Positions 34,483-43,531 of a DNA stretch of 64,000 nucleotides are shown one piece after another. This stretch comes from Candidatus Sphingomonas phytovorans (GTDB lineage Bacteria; Pseudomonadota; Alphaproteobacteria; Sphingomonadales; Sphingomonadaceae), in assembly GCA_029202385.1 (NCBI GenBank), contig CP119314.1:3908501-3972500 (forward strand), read 5' to 3'. Every line of letters begins with the position of its first letter. The stretch's first letter is position 1. A program made the position numbers and the translations under genes. The notes under the pieces were generated by a model. That model saw only the letters and a list, made by a program, of their open reading frames with translations, had not been told where the DNA came from and did no database searches.

Positions 34483-34872
34483 TTATTTCTTCGCGCTGTT
34501 CTGCTTGAGATAGGCGATCACATCAGCCTGATCTTCGGGCCTAGGCAGACCGATGAAGATCATCCGGGTGCCCGGGAGCGTCTGGCGAGGGGCCGCGAGG
34601 AAGCGCGCGAGAGTCTGGTCGTTCCAGACCAGCCCCGATGCCTTCATCGCGGGCGAATAAGTGAAGCCGGCGACCATGCCTGCCTTGCGCCCGGCCACAC
34701 CGCGCAGATTGGGGCCAAGGCCGTTCTTACCCGAAGGGTCGACGCTGTGGCACGAGGCGCACTTCTTGAAGATCACGGCGCCATTCGCGGCGTTCCCCGG
34801 CGGTGCACCCGAGATCGTGGCGGCTGCTCCCGCCATCATGACGAACGTTGTCAGTGCTGCAATATATCTCAT
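34483..34872 (-). CDS. Class I c-type cytochrome, exported
   Basis: A 129-residue monoheme cytochrome: signal peptide to about residue 22, heme site CASCH at 38-42, then GLGPNLRGVAGRKAG and a Met-containing TRMIFIGLPRPEDQADVIAYL end, all typical of mitochondrial-like cytochrome c550/c2. It can shuttle electrons from the quinoproteins to oxidases. It is first of the three genes 34872-31682. Confidence 0.9.
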   Translation of the reverse strand: MRYIAALTTFVMMAGAAATISGAPPGNAANGAVIFKKCASCHSVDPSGKNGLGPNLRGVAGRKAGMVAGFTYSPAMKASGLVWNDQTLARFLAAPRQTLPGTRMIFIGLPRPEDQADVIAYLKQNSAKK

Positions 34873-34959
34873 CTCGATACTCCTGCGAGCAGGACTACAG
34901 CCCCTGCCCCGAGCCTGTTGCCGAAGGTGTCGATACGCCCGTGACCGTCCATGCCGTCG

Positions 34960-36252
34960 TCACTCATGCGCGGGTTCGGGAATGAGCGGGCGCGACGCGT
35001 CGATCGTGAACATCAGCAGGGCCGCCGCCACGCACAGGCCGGCCAGCACGCCGAACGCCGAGCCCCAGCCGCTCGCCGAGACGATATAGCCGGTCAGCGT
35101 CGCGGCGACGAACGCGCCCAGATTGCCGATGGTGTTCATCACCGCCGAGACCGAGCCGGCGAACGCGCCGCCGATATCGAGCGTCACCGCCCAGGACACA
35201 CCGACCGTCAGCTCGAGCCCGAACAGCGCGAGGCAGAAGCAGGCGATGCTGACCACATGATTGTCCGACGCGGTGGCGAGCGGGATCATCGTGGCCGCGA
35301 TCGCGAAACCAGCCACCGACACCCAGCGCCGCGCGAGCCGCAGGCCGCGGCCGCGCTTGACCAGATGATCGGAGAACCATCCGCCGGCGAGGTCGCCCAC
35401 AACGCCCGCCATCAGCGGCAGGCTGGCGAACAGGCCCATCAACGCGATGTCGTATCCCCGCGCATCGTGGAGATATTTCGGGAACCACGTCAGGAAGATG
35501 TTGATGCAATAGGCGTAGCAGAAATACATCGCCGACAGCAGCCAGAGCTGGGGCCGCGCGAGCAGCTTCGCCCAGGGAACGCTTGCCCTGGCGCGGCCCT
35601 CACCGAGCGCTTCCTCGATCATCGCGCGCTCCGCCTCGTTCACCGACGCGTGCTCGCGCGGGCTGTCGCGGTAGAACCAGAACCAGAAGACCGCCCAGGC
35701 GATGCCGACCGCAGCGAAGGCGATGAAGGGCATGCGCCAGCCGAAATCGACGATCAGCAATGCGACGAACACCGGTGTCACCGCCCCGCCCAGTCGCGCG
35801 CCGGCATGGGTGAGGCCCTGCGCCCAGCCGCGTTCAGCCGGGAGCATCCAGCGCGAGAGCGAGCGGGTGGCGATGGGAAAGGCCCCCGCCTCGCCCATGC
35901 CGAACAGGAACCGGGTGACGACCATCGATCCGGCCGACCAGGTCAGCGCGGTCGCGGCGGTGAAGGTCGACCACCAGAGCACGACGCCGGTGAGCGCGCG
36001 GCGCGGCCCGAACTTGTCGCCAAGCCAGCCGCCCGGAATCTGGAACAGGGCATAGGAAATGGAGAAGGCGCCGAAGATCCAGCCCATCGTCACGTCATGG
36101 AAGCCGAATTCCTTCTGGATCGACGGCGCCGCGGTCGAGATGACGACCCGGTCCATATAGGTGATGAGATAAGCGAGCACCGTCAGCCACAGTATTTTGT
36201 GCCGGACAAGAGTGGGGTGCCGGACAAGGGTTGGCTCCGCGCCGTCACTCAT
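34960..36252 (-). CDS. MFS transporter, ACS type (second)
   Basis: A 430-residue carrier with 12 predicted helices. The TM1/2 loop YMDRVVISTAAPSIQKEFG and the motif GGWLGDKFGPRRALTG identify the anion:cation symporter group. The stretch SVNEAERAMIEE is the central loop typical of the family. It follows the amidohydrolase gene with an ATGA overlap (36249-36252), suggesting uptake of that enzyme's substrate or product. Confidence 0.88.
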   Translation of the reverse strand: MSDGAEPTLVRHPTLVRHKILWLTVLAYLITYMDRVVISTAAPSIQKEFGFHDVTMGWIFGAFSISYALFQIPGGWLGDKFGPRRALTGVVLWWSTFTAATALTWSAGSMVVTRFLFGMGEAGAFPIATRSLSRWMLPAERGWAQGLTHAGARLGGAVTPVFVALLIVDFGWRMPFIAFAAVGIAWAVFWFWFYRDSPREHASVNEAERAMIEEALGEGRARASVPWAKLLARPQLWLLSAMYFCYAYCINIFLTWFPKYLHDARGYDIALMGLFASLPLMAGVVGDLAGGWFSDHLVKRGRGLRLARRWVSVAGFAIAATMIPLATASDNHVVSIACFCLALFGLELTVGVSWAVTLDIGGAFAGSVSAVMNTIGNLGAFVAATLTGYIVSASGWGSAFGVLAGLCVAAALLMFTIDASRPLIPEPAHE

Positions 36253-37625
36253 TTCGGGCCACCCGTGCAGGCGTCGGCGGCGCGGCCGGTGCAGGTCTGC
36301 CAGATCGTCGGCACCTGCTCGCCGGCAAGATAGACGCTGTCGATCGCGCGGGTATTGCGGATATCAGCGGTCGGATCCTTGTCGAGCACCAGCAGGTCGG
36401 CCGCCTTGTCGGGCGCGATCGTGCCGATGCCGCTCGCGCCCATGAAGCTGGCGTTGCGGCTGGTCGCGGCGGTCAGCGCCTGGAGCGGCGTGATGCCCGA
36501 CTTGACCATCAGCTCGAGCTCCCAATGGGCGAAATAGCCAGGGAAGCGTGCCGTCGGGCCGCTGTCGGTGCCCATTCCATAGGGAATGCCGGCCTTCGCC
36601 TCGCGCCCGAAATTCTCCATCGCGACTTTCAGGACGCCCGGATATTGAGCGAAATGTGGCCCGGCGGCGAGGCGCTGGCGCCGCGCCGGGCTCTTGAGCT
36701 CCTCGATCACCGCCGGGGTCACGCCCCGCGAGAAGAAGGGATCGTCGACAAAGGGCAGCAGATCGTAGGTGAAGCTCGCCTCGCGGCTCAGCGTCGCGGC
36801 GATCTGCCACACGCCCTTCGCCTTCATCGCGGTGAGCAGCGGGACATCGACAGCACGGTCGCGAACCGAGTGGGCGAAACCGTTCACGCCCTCACGGGTC
36901 AGCTCCCTGGCATTGTCGTAGTAGAAGATGTGCGCGACGGCCTTCTTGCCGTCCTTGTGCGCCTCCGCGATTACCGCGCTGCTGATCGCCGGCGGCATGC
37001 GTTCGGCGATATCGCCGAACTCGTCATCGACCCACAGCTTTATGAAGTCGCTGCCCTTGGCCGCCTCGCGATCGACCATCGCCCTGGCCTCGGCCGGCGT
37101 CGCGACCTGGGCGTCGAGCCCGGCGACACCGCCATAGGACCCCTTGAACACGACGCCGCGACCGGCCGTCCACACCCGCGCCCGACCAGCCGGATCGGCC
37201 CGGATATCGCTGACGATAGCGTGGATCTCGTCCTTGTCGGTGCCAAGCACCTGGACCGAGGTGACGCCGTAAGCCGCGTAGAGCCTGAGCTGCCGCTCGA
37301 CATTCTCCCGGGTATAATATTTCAGGTCCTGGGTGATGCCGTCGACCAGCCCCAGATGGACATGGCTGTCGATGATCCCCGGCATGACGAACTTGCCGGT
37401 CAGGTCGGTGACCGCGACGCCCGCTGGTACCTTCAGCTTCGTGGCCGGGCCGACCCAGCTGATCTTGCCGTCGGTGATGATCATCGCCGAGTCCCTGACC
37501 GGCGCCCGGCCGGTGCCGTCGATCAGCGTGAAGTGAGACAGCGCCACGGTCTTCGCCAAGGCCGGCACCGCGGTCAGCGCCCCCGCCATCATCGCCGCCA
37601 CGCTCATCAAGCTACATGCACGCAT
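36249..37625 (-). CDS. Exported amidohydrolase-family metal-dependent hydrolase
   Basis: A 458-residue protein with a signal peptide when started at 37625 (MRACSLMSVAAMMAG...ALAK; ribosome site GGAG nine bases upstream); the frame continues upstream without function. The amidohydrolase metal site begins GIIDSHVHLG, with the Lys in FIKLWVDDEFG, His in KAVAHIFYYDN and FAHSVRDR, and Asp in YGMGTDSG. Related proteins are prolidases, imidazolonepropionases and dipeptidases; the bond hydrolysed is unknown. Located between the second TonB receptor and an MFS carrier, consistent with periplasmic processing of an imported compound. Confidence 0.85.
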   Translation of the reverse strand: MRACSLMSVAAMMAGALTAVPALAKTVALSHFTLIDGTGRAPVRDSAMIITDGKISWVGPATKLKVPAGVAVTDLTGKFVMPGIIDSHVHLGLVDGITQDLKYYTRENVERQLRLYAAYGVTSVQVLGTDKDEIHAIVSDIRADPAGRARVWTAGRGVVFKGSYGGVAGLDAQVATPAEARAMVDREAAKGSDFIKLWVDDEFGDIAERMPPAISSAVIAEAHKDGKKAVAHIFYYDNARELTREGVNGFAHSVRDRAVDVPLLTAMKAKGVWQIAATLSREASFTYDLLPFVDDPFFSRGVTPAVIEELKSPARRQRLAAGPHFAQYPGVLKVAMENFGREAKAGIPYGMGTDSGPTARFPGYFAHWELELMVKSGITPLQALTAATSRNASFMGASGIGTIAPDKAADLLVLDKDPTADIRNTRAIDSVYLAGEQVPTIWQTCTGRAADACTGGPK

Positions 37626-37850
37626 AGGACCCGCTCCATTTTGTCCGGGGACGTTCTTCGTCCGTCTTGTCGTTTCGATCGGCGTCATCCGGCCGATCTC
37701 CATCCGCGACCGGCACGCGCTGAAGGTGAAAGAATATCCGCAGCGCGAGGTCGTACGGCCGCGAGGCCGGCGCCGGGGAGAAACCCCTCTCGCATCCGTT
37801 CCCGCTTGCTGATCGTCATGGCCGTCTTGTTCCGCCCGGTAGAGAAAGGG

Positions 37851-37881
37851 TCCGCTCGCTCCCCGGAAAGGAGCGAGCGGA
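37851..37881 (-). terminator. Rho-independent terminator after the second TonB receptor
   Basis: A perfect 12-bp stem TCCGCTCGCTCC/GGAGCGAGCGGA with a 7-base loop. On the minus strand it is followed by CCCTTTCTCT, just after the receptor stop. Confidence 0.85.
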
Positions 37882-37888
37882 TGGAGGA

Positions 37889-40800
37889 TCAGAATTTCGT
37901 CCGCAGACCCACCGCGATCTGGCGCCCAAGCGGGTTCGAGACGAAGCCGTTGTAACCCCAGGCACCGCCGATGATGCCGGCGGTGTTGCCGTTGTAGAAA
38001 GGCGGATCCTTGTCGAAGAGGTTCTTCACGTCGACATAAGCCTGCCAGCCGTTGAACATGCCCTCGCTCTTGACCGTGTACTGGAGGTGAAGGTCGAAGG
38101 TGTTGTCCGCCTTGACCTTGTCGCCGCCGCCAGTCGGGTTGCCGATCGAGTTGGTCGTGATCGGAATCACCGAGGTGCTGATCCAGTTCCGGTACGAACC
38201 GGTGTGGTTCCAGAACAGGTCGGCCGAGATGCCACCCAGCTCCCAGCCGAGCTGCGCACGATGCTTGTACTGAACCGACGGGAAGGTCGTGTTGTAGCCC
38301 GAGGTGTTCAGGATGCTGAACGACGTGCCGCCGCCGAAGTTCTGGGTGAACTTCGTGAAGTACGTCCCGCCTATGCCGGCGGTGAAGTTGCCCAGATCGC
38401 CGATCGACGTACGGTAGCTTGCCTGGAAGTCGATACCCTCGACCGTGAGGTTCAGGGCGTTGCGCGAGCTCTGGTCCAGGAAGAAGTAGATCTTGTCCGG
38501 GATCGCACCTGAGATGGTCGACCCGTTCGCGATGTTGGCGAAGGTATCGATCTGGGCCTGGCTGCAGCTTCCGTCCGAGTTCGCGCCGGGGGTTCCCGGG
38601 CAGATCGTGAGCAGGTTGCGCAGACCGGCCGAGTTCACGATCGCCGTCGGACTCGGCGAACTGACGCCGCCGATGAACTGATTGTGGAACCAGGTCACCG
38701 CCGCCGTGAAGCCCGGCATGAAGCGTGGCGCCAGATCGAGGCCGAACGAGTAGCTCGTGCCCTTCTGCGGCACCATGTTCGAGAAGCCGCCGCCGAGCTG
38801 GCGACGCATGCCGGGATTCGCCGCCAGGCCGATCGTGCAGGTTGTCGCCGTCGCCGTGCAGGCAGTGCTGGTGTTGGTGACCACCGCACCGGGCACGTTC
38901 ACCACGCTCGGATAGTTGGCGACGGGAACGACGAGCTGGCCCTGGTTGCCGACGCTGCCCGAGGCATAGAGATAGCCCTGGCTGGGATCGCCGATGACCG
39001 CGAGCGGCGGCGCCACGAAAGCCGTCGCATAGTTGCCGCGAAGCTTGACGCCCTCGAAGACTTCCCAGTTCGCGGCGAACTTCGGGTTGGTGGTGCTGCC
39101 GACGTCGCTATAGTGATCGTAACGCCCGGAGATATCCAGATCGACCCGGCGGAAGAACGGAATCCCCATGTCGGGCGAGATCACCGGAATGACGATTTCG
39201 CCATAGGCCGAGTTGACCGTGCGCTTGTACATATATTGCCGGAAGGTCGCGCCGGTCACCGAGGGGCCGGTGCCGTTCGAGCCGTTGATCTTCTGGGTTT
39301 CGTCGGCCCAGTAATGCTCCCCGCCGAACGCCACCTTCACTTCGCCGGCGGGCAGGTTGAAGATGCCGCCCTGGAAATCCAGTTTCATCTGGTTGAAGGT
39401 GTTGAAATTGGTGTTCTGGCTGTCGGCACCATAAAGCGAGCGGAGAACCGCCGCCGAGGTGCGGTTGGCCGAGCCGGTCCGCCACACGTCGAGCGCATTT
39501 GCCGTGGTGAGCGGCAGGTTCAGCGCAATCACGTTCTGGCCGGCGACGTCGGTCGTCGTCGTGCTGCCGCTGAGCTGGGCGGTGCCGTTCAATGCCAGCA
39601 ACGCGCAGGAACTGCAGAAACCGTCGATCGTGTTCAGCGCCGAGCGGTTCCGTCCGAAGGCATCGCTGAACTTCACGGTCCAGCTGTCGCTCAGATCATA
39701 TTCAGCGACGAAGGTGGCGTAGATCGAATCCGCTTCGGATTCGCCATAGCCATATTTGCCGTCGTCTCGCAGCGCGAGCCAGCTCAACGATTCCTGGTTC
39801 GCGGTCGGCGAACCGGCCGGAGCGACGAAGAACGGGTTTACCTGAGGAAATGCCGTCACGGTACCGTTGGGCGCAGTGTATGAAGCGATACCGCGACCGG
39901 GGCCGAAGGCAGTCGCATTGGTAAGAGTGCCCGGGCCGTTCGGCGATGTCGTCTTCTGGATATTGTAGTTCAGCATCGCGGTGATGCGGAATTTGTCGCC
40001 GAACTCGTTATACACCTTCATCATGGTGTTGGCGCGCCACTGGCCCGACACCAGAACACCATATACGGAGGTATTGCATGGCGCGTTGACCGCGGTGTTG
40101 GCCACGGTCGTCGTCGCGCCGGGCGAGAGATAGACGCCGGATACGGCACCGCCATCGGACCGGTTGGTCACCTGGATCGTCGCCGGGTTGCACGTATAGG
40201 CGTTGGTATTGGTACCGCCGACCGGACGGAAATCGCCCAGGCTCGCAAAGGAGCGATCGCGGTTATAGAGCGTACTGGCCTTGCTGTACGACCCGGCGAT
40301 GTACACGCCGCCGGTATCCCACTTGGTGCCCCAGATGCCGTTGATATCGTAGTTGTGATAGGCGTCGGCGAAGCCGTAGCGGGCATTCACCTCGAGCCCG
40401 TCATAGGTACGGCGGGTGATGAAGTTGACCACGCCCGCGACCGCGTCCGAACCGTACACCGAGGACGCGCCGTCAGCGAGAACCTCGACTCGCTCGACCG
40501 CGCTGACCGGAATGATGTTGGGATCGGTCTGGGCGAACTGCGTGCCGCCGCCCGGGAGGCGCAGGCCGTCCATGATCACCAGCGTCGTGTTGGACGACGA
40601 GCCGGCAAGGCTGTGGATCTGCGGCGAATAATAGGAATAGGCATTCTCGCCCTGGGCCAATGAGCCCGATGTCGTGATCGCCGGCACGGTGTTGACCAGC
40701 TGCGATACGTTGATCGGCGCCACCTTCTCGATCGTCGCCTGGCCGACGGAGACGAGGTTCGACCCGATCGGCGCCACGCCCTTGATGCTGGTGCCGGTGA

Positions 40801-40999
40801 CGACGATGTCCTTGCTCATGTCAGCCGCTGAACCGTCAGTCAGGGTTTCCTGGGGCAGGGTCGCGTCGTCGGCTGGTGCCGGCCTGGCCTCTCCGGCCGC
40901 TGGCGCGTTCTGCGCGGAGGCGATGCCCGGAACGAGCGCCATCGCCGCCGTCAACGCAATCACCGAACCGCTTATTTTGATTTTTGACGAGAATCGCAT
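37889..40999 (-). CDS. TonB-dependent outer-membrane receptor (large)
   Basis: A 1036-residue receptor with a signal peptide to about residue 29 (GIASAQ), a TonB box DIVVTGTSIKGVAPIGSN, and a plug with LVIMDGLRLPGGG and VERVEVLADGASSVYGSDAVAGVVNFITRR. The barrel ends in GRQIAVGLRTKF. Its plug is of the siderophore/nutrient type and distinct from the 933-residue receptor. An ATATGATATATGAT element precedes it, placing it in the catabolic island's presumed regulon as the outer-membrane entry for the island substrate. Confidence 0.92.
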   Translation of the reverse strand: MRFSSKIKISGSVIALTAAMALVPGIASAQNAPAAGEARPAPADDATLPQETLTDGSAADMSKDIVVTGTSIKGVAPIGSNLVSVGQATIEKVAPINVSQLVNTVPAITTSGSLAQGENAYSYYSPQIHSLAGSSSNTTLVIMDGLRLPGGGTQFAQTDPNIIPVSAVERVEVLADGASSVYGSDAVAGVVNFITRRTYDGLEVNARYGFADAYHNYDINGIWGTKWDTGGVYIAGSYSKASTLYNRDRSFASLGDFRPVGGTNTNAYTCNPATIQVTNRSDGGAVSGVYLSPGATTTVANTAVNAPCNTSVYGVLVSGQWRANTMMKVYNEFGDKFRITAMLNYNIQKTTSPNGPGTLTNATAFGPGRGIASYTAPNGTVTAFPQVNPFFVAPAGSPTANQESLSWLALRDDGKYGYGESEADSIYATFVAEYDLSDSWTVKFSDAFGRNRSALNTIDGFCSSCALLALNGTAQLSGSTTTTDVAGQNVIALNLPLTTANALDVWRTGSANRTSAAVLRSLYGADSQNTNFNTFNQMKLDFQGGIFNLPAGEVKVAFGGEHYWADETQKINGSNGTGPSVTGATFRQYMYKRTVNSAYGEIVIPVISPDMGIPFFRRVDLDISGRYDHYSDVGSTTNPKFAANWEVFEGVKLRGNYATAFVAPPLAVIGDPSQGYLYASGSVGNQGQLVVPVANYPSVVNVPGAVVTNTSTACTATATTCTIGLAANPGMRRQLGGGFSNMVPQKGTSYSFGLDLAPRFMPGFTAAVTWFHNQFIGGVSSPSPTAIVNSAGLRNLLTICPGTPGANSDGSCSQAQIDTFANIANGSTISGAIPDKIYFFLDQSSRNALNLTVEGIDFQASYRTSIGDLGNFTAGIGGTYFTKFTQNFGGGTSFSILNTSGYNTTFPSVQYKHRAQLGWELGGISADLFWNHTGSYRNWISTSVIPITTNSIGNPTGGGDKVKADNTFDLHLQYTVKSEGMFNGWQAYVDVKNLFDKDPPFYNGNTAGIIGGAWGYNGFVSNPLGRQIAVGLRTKF

Positions 41000-41304
41000 C
41001 CCGCTCCCCCTTTCAGACTGGTTATCCTCTCAACTCTCGATCTGATCTTATTTATGATTTGATATGATATATGATCGAAAATCGAGGCATTCCTACGGCC
41101 GCTTCGGACGGGCGTCAAGCGAGTCCGAAACGGGTCGGGTCAGCCGAGGGGAGGCCGATGCAAAAAGGGCAGGGATTCGATCCTATCCGGCGAACGGGCC
41201 GGACAAGGCCGAAATGGCGCTGCTAGCGCAGAGCCCAGGGTCAGCCGAAACTATCGAACGCTTCTACTGCGCCCGCTCGACGGGAGGTGCGAACGCCCGG
41301 CTGG
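41000..41304. other. Intergenic region with predicted operator, otherwise empty
   Basis: 305 bases between the second TonB receptor and the tlpA-like gene. The first 80 are AT-rich and hold the ATATGAT repeats; the remainder shows no convincing gene or terminator. Confidence 0.5.
41062..41075. promoter_or_regulatory. Predicted FCD-GntR operator (ATATGATATATGAT)
   Basis: Two abutting ATATGAT units, 62 bp upstream of the receptor start; contains the ATATGATAT nonamer shared with 23626-23634 and 28179-28187. Confidence 0.6.
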
Positions 41305-41889
41305 TCAGCGCGCCTCGGCGAGCAATCGCCGGGCAGCCGGGGTCGTCCAGTCCATGCCCCCGGTCATTCGCCAGACCTCATGACCGGTCGAGTCATAGAG
41401 AATGCTGGTCGGCAGTTCAGCGTTCAACGCGACGCTAAGACCGATGGCGGGGTCGAGATAGGGCTGGAGATGTTTCAGGCCGGCCTTCGCGAAGAAAGGC
41501 GCGACCTTTTCCGCGCCACCCAGATCCTGGCTGACCGCCACCACCTTCATATCCTTTGCCAGCGCATCGAGCGTCGGCATCTCAGCGACGCAGGGCGCAC
41601 ACCAGGTTGCCCAGAGATTGAGCAGCAACGGCTTGCCGGCAAAGGCAGCGATCGTCACCGGCTTGCCCGCCGGGTCTTGGAACGCCAGTTTCGGCGCTGC
41701 CTCGCCCTTATGGCTGCGATCGAGCGTGCCGATTGCACCCGCCGCGGCCTTGCCGCCCTGGTTCGGGCCGGTCGCTGCCGGTACGGCCGGCGAGGCCTTT
41801 GCTTGCTCCGGCGCGGAGACTTGCCTATCGCAGCCGCCGATCAGCAGCCCGGTGGCCAGGAGAGAGACGATCGTCGAGCGGAAGGACAT
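41305..41889 (-). CDS. TlpA/ResA-like thioredoxin-fold lipoprotein
   Basis: A 194-residue periplasmic thiol-disulfide oxidoreductase. The lipobox LLIGGC (Cys20) anchors it. The thioredoxin domain has [21 protein letters not shown] (active site CAPC) and cis-Pro in [10 protein letters not shown]. It reduces disulfides, often for cytochrome c maturation. The start is the only Met that gives the lipoprotein signal; its ATG shares two bases with the ATG of the divergent argH (CATG at 41887-41890). Confidence 0.9.
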   Translation of the reverse strand: MSFRSTIVSLLATGLLIGGCDRQVSAPEQAKASPAVPAATGPNQGGKAAAGAIGTLDRSHKGEAAPKLAFQDPAGKPVTIAAFAGKPLLLNLWATWCAPCVAEMPTLDALAKDMKVVAVSQDLGGAEKVAPFFAKAGLKHLQPYLDPAIGLSVALNAELPTSILYDSTGHEVWRMTGGMDWTTPAARRLLAEAR

Positions 41890-43279
41890 GTCGGACCGAT
41901 CCAATGCCATGTGGGGCGGCCGCTTCGCCGAAGGGCCGGCGGCGGTGATGCGCGAGATAAATGCCTCGATCCCGTTCGACAAGCGGCTGTGGCGCCAGGA
42001 TGTGGCCGGATCGAAAGCCCATGCGGCGATGCTCGGCGCCCAGGGCATCGTCTCGGCCGGGGACATCGCGGCGATCATCGCCGGGCTCGACCTGGTCGCG
42101 GCCGATTACGAGGCGAACGGCGTTACCGAGGATCTCGTCCTCGAAGACATCCATATGCAGACCGAGGCACGCCTTGCCGAGGCGATCGGCCCGGCCGCCG
42201 GCCGGCTGCACACCGCGCGATCGCGCAACGACCAGGTCGCGACCGATTTCCGGCTCTGGGTGCGCGATGCGATCGACTCGGTCGATGCCGGCCTTGCGCA
42301 TTTCCAGCAGGCCCTGCTCGCCCGTGCTGAAGACCATGCCGCGAGCGTGATGCCCGGCTTCACCCATCTGCAGAGCGCTCAACCGGTGACGCTGGGCCAT
42401 CACCTGATGGCCTATCACGAGATGATCGCGCGCGACCGCGGCCGGTTCGCCGATGCGCGCGCGCGCATGAACCGCTCGCCGCTCGGCTCGGCGGCGCTCG
42501 CCGGCACGGGATTCCCGATCGACCGGGAGATGACCGCGGCGGCGCTCGGCTTCGACGGGCCGATGCGCAACTCGCTGGACGGCGTGTCCGACCGCGATTT
42601 CGCGATCGAGTATCTGACGGCGGCGGCACAATGCGCGCTTCACCTGTCGCGGCTGGCGGAAGAATTCATCCTCTGGGCGTCGCAGCCCTTCGGCTTCGTG
42701 TCGTTGTCCGATCAATGGTCCACCGGATCGTCGATCATGCCGCAGAAGCGCAATCCGGACGCTGCCGAACTGGTGCGCGGTCATTCCGGACGGATCATCG
42801 GGTGCCTGACCGCGCTGATGATCACCATGAAGGGCCTGCCGCTGGCCTATTCGAAGGACATGCAGGACGACAAGCCGCCGGTGTTCGAGGCGCACGACCT
42901 GCTCGGCCTGTCGATCGCGGCGATGACCGGCATGGTGGAAAGCGCGACCTTCCGCACCGACCGGATGCGCGGCCTGGCCGAAGCCGGTTTCTCGACCGCG
43001 ACCGACCTGGCCGACTGGCTGGTGCGCGAGGCGGGTATTCCGTTCCGCGAGGCGCATCACATCACCGGCCGCGCGGTGAAGCTGGCCGAGGAGCTGGGGA
43101 TCGCCCTCGACGCGATTCAACTCGGCGACCTGCAGGCAATCGATGCGCGGATCGACCAACGCGTCTATGATGTGCTGAGCGTCGATGCGTCGGTCGCCAG
43201 CCGGACGAGCTTCGGCGGCACGGCACCTGAGCGGGTGCGCGCGGCGATCGCGGCGGCGAGGAAGGAAAGCGGATCATGA
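41888..43279 (+). CDS. argH: Argininosuccinate lyase
   Basis: A 463-residue enzyme cleaving argininosuccinate to arginine and fumarate, the last step of arginine synthesis. The start [16 protein letters not shown], the catalytic [16 protein letters not shown], and the superfamily signature [16 protein letters not shown] are all canonical. GGAAGG lies just before the ATG at 41888, inside the divergent tlpA-like coding region. It is ATGA-coupled to the small lipoprotein gene. Confidence 0.97.
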   Translation: MSDRSNAMWGGRFAEGPAAVMREINASIPFDKRLWRQDVAGSKAHAAMLGAQGIVSAGDIAAIIAGLDLVAADYEANGVTEDLVLEDIHMQTEARLAEAIGPAAGRLHTARSRNDQVATDFRLWVRDAIDSVDAGLAHFQQALLARAEDHAASVMPGFTHLQSAQPVTLGHHLMAYHEMIARDRGRFADARARMNRSPLGSAALAGTGFPIDREMTAAALGFDGPMRNSLDGVSDRDFAIEYLTAAAQCALHLSRLAEEFILWASQPFGFVSLSDQWSTGSSIMPQKRNPDAAELVRGHSGRIIGCLTALMITMKGLPLAYSKDMQDDKPPVFEAHDLLGLSIAAMTGMVESATFRTDRMRGLAEAGFSTATDLADWLVREAGIPFREAHHITGRAVKLAEELGIALDAIQLGDLQAIDARIDQRVYDVLSVDASVASRTSFGGTAPERVRAAIAAARKESGS

Positions 43280-43527
43280 AACGCGCGATCGTGATGGTCA
43301 TGGCATTGGCCGTATCGGGGGCCCTCGCCGGTTGCGGGGCACGGAACGACATCAGGCCGAAAAAAGGCGAATCCCTGCCGGTGGCGCCCTATGGCGCCAA
43401 GGCACCGCCACCTGCCCAGGACCTGCTCAAACCAAGCACCCAGGCACGCCCCTCCCGCAGCGACGAGCTTCTCAAGACTTCCGAGAATCGCCGCAGCGAC
43501 GATTTCGACCTCCCGCCGCCGAATTGA
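43276..43527 (+). CDS. Small lipoprotein between argH and lysA
   Basis: An 83-residue protein: the lipobox GALAGC gives a lipidated Cys20, then a short Pro/Lys/Ser-rich tail without a fold. Small lipoproteins at this place next to lysA are common in proteobacteria (LptM/YifL-like in enterics), but this tail is not conserved enough for assignment. Overlaps argH as ATGA and ends 4 bp before lysA. Confidence 0.85.
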   Translation: MKRAIVMVMALAVSGALAGCGARNDIRPKKGESLPVAPYGAKAPPPAQDLLKPSTQARPSRSDELLKTSENRRSDDFDLPPPN

Positions 43528-43531
43528 GAAT

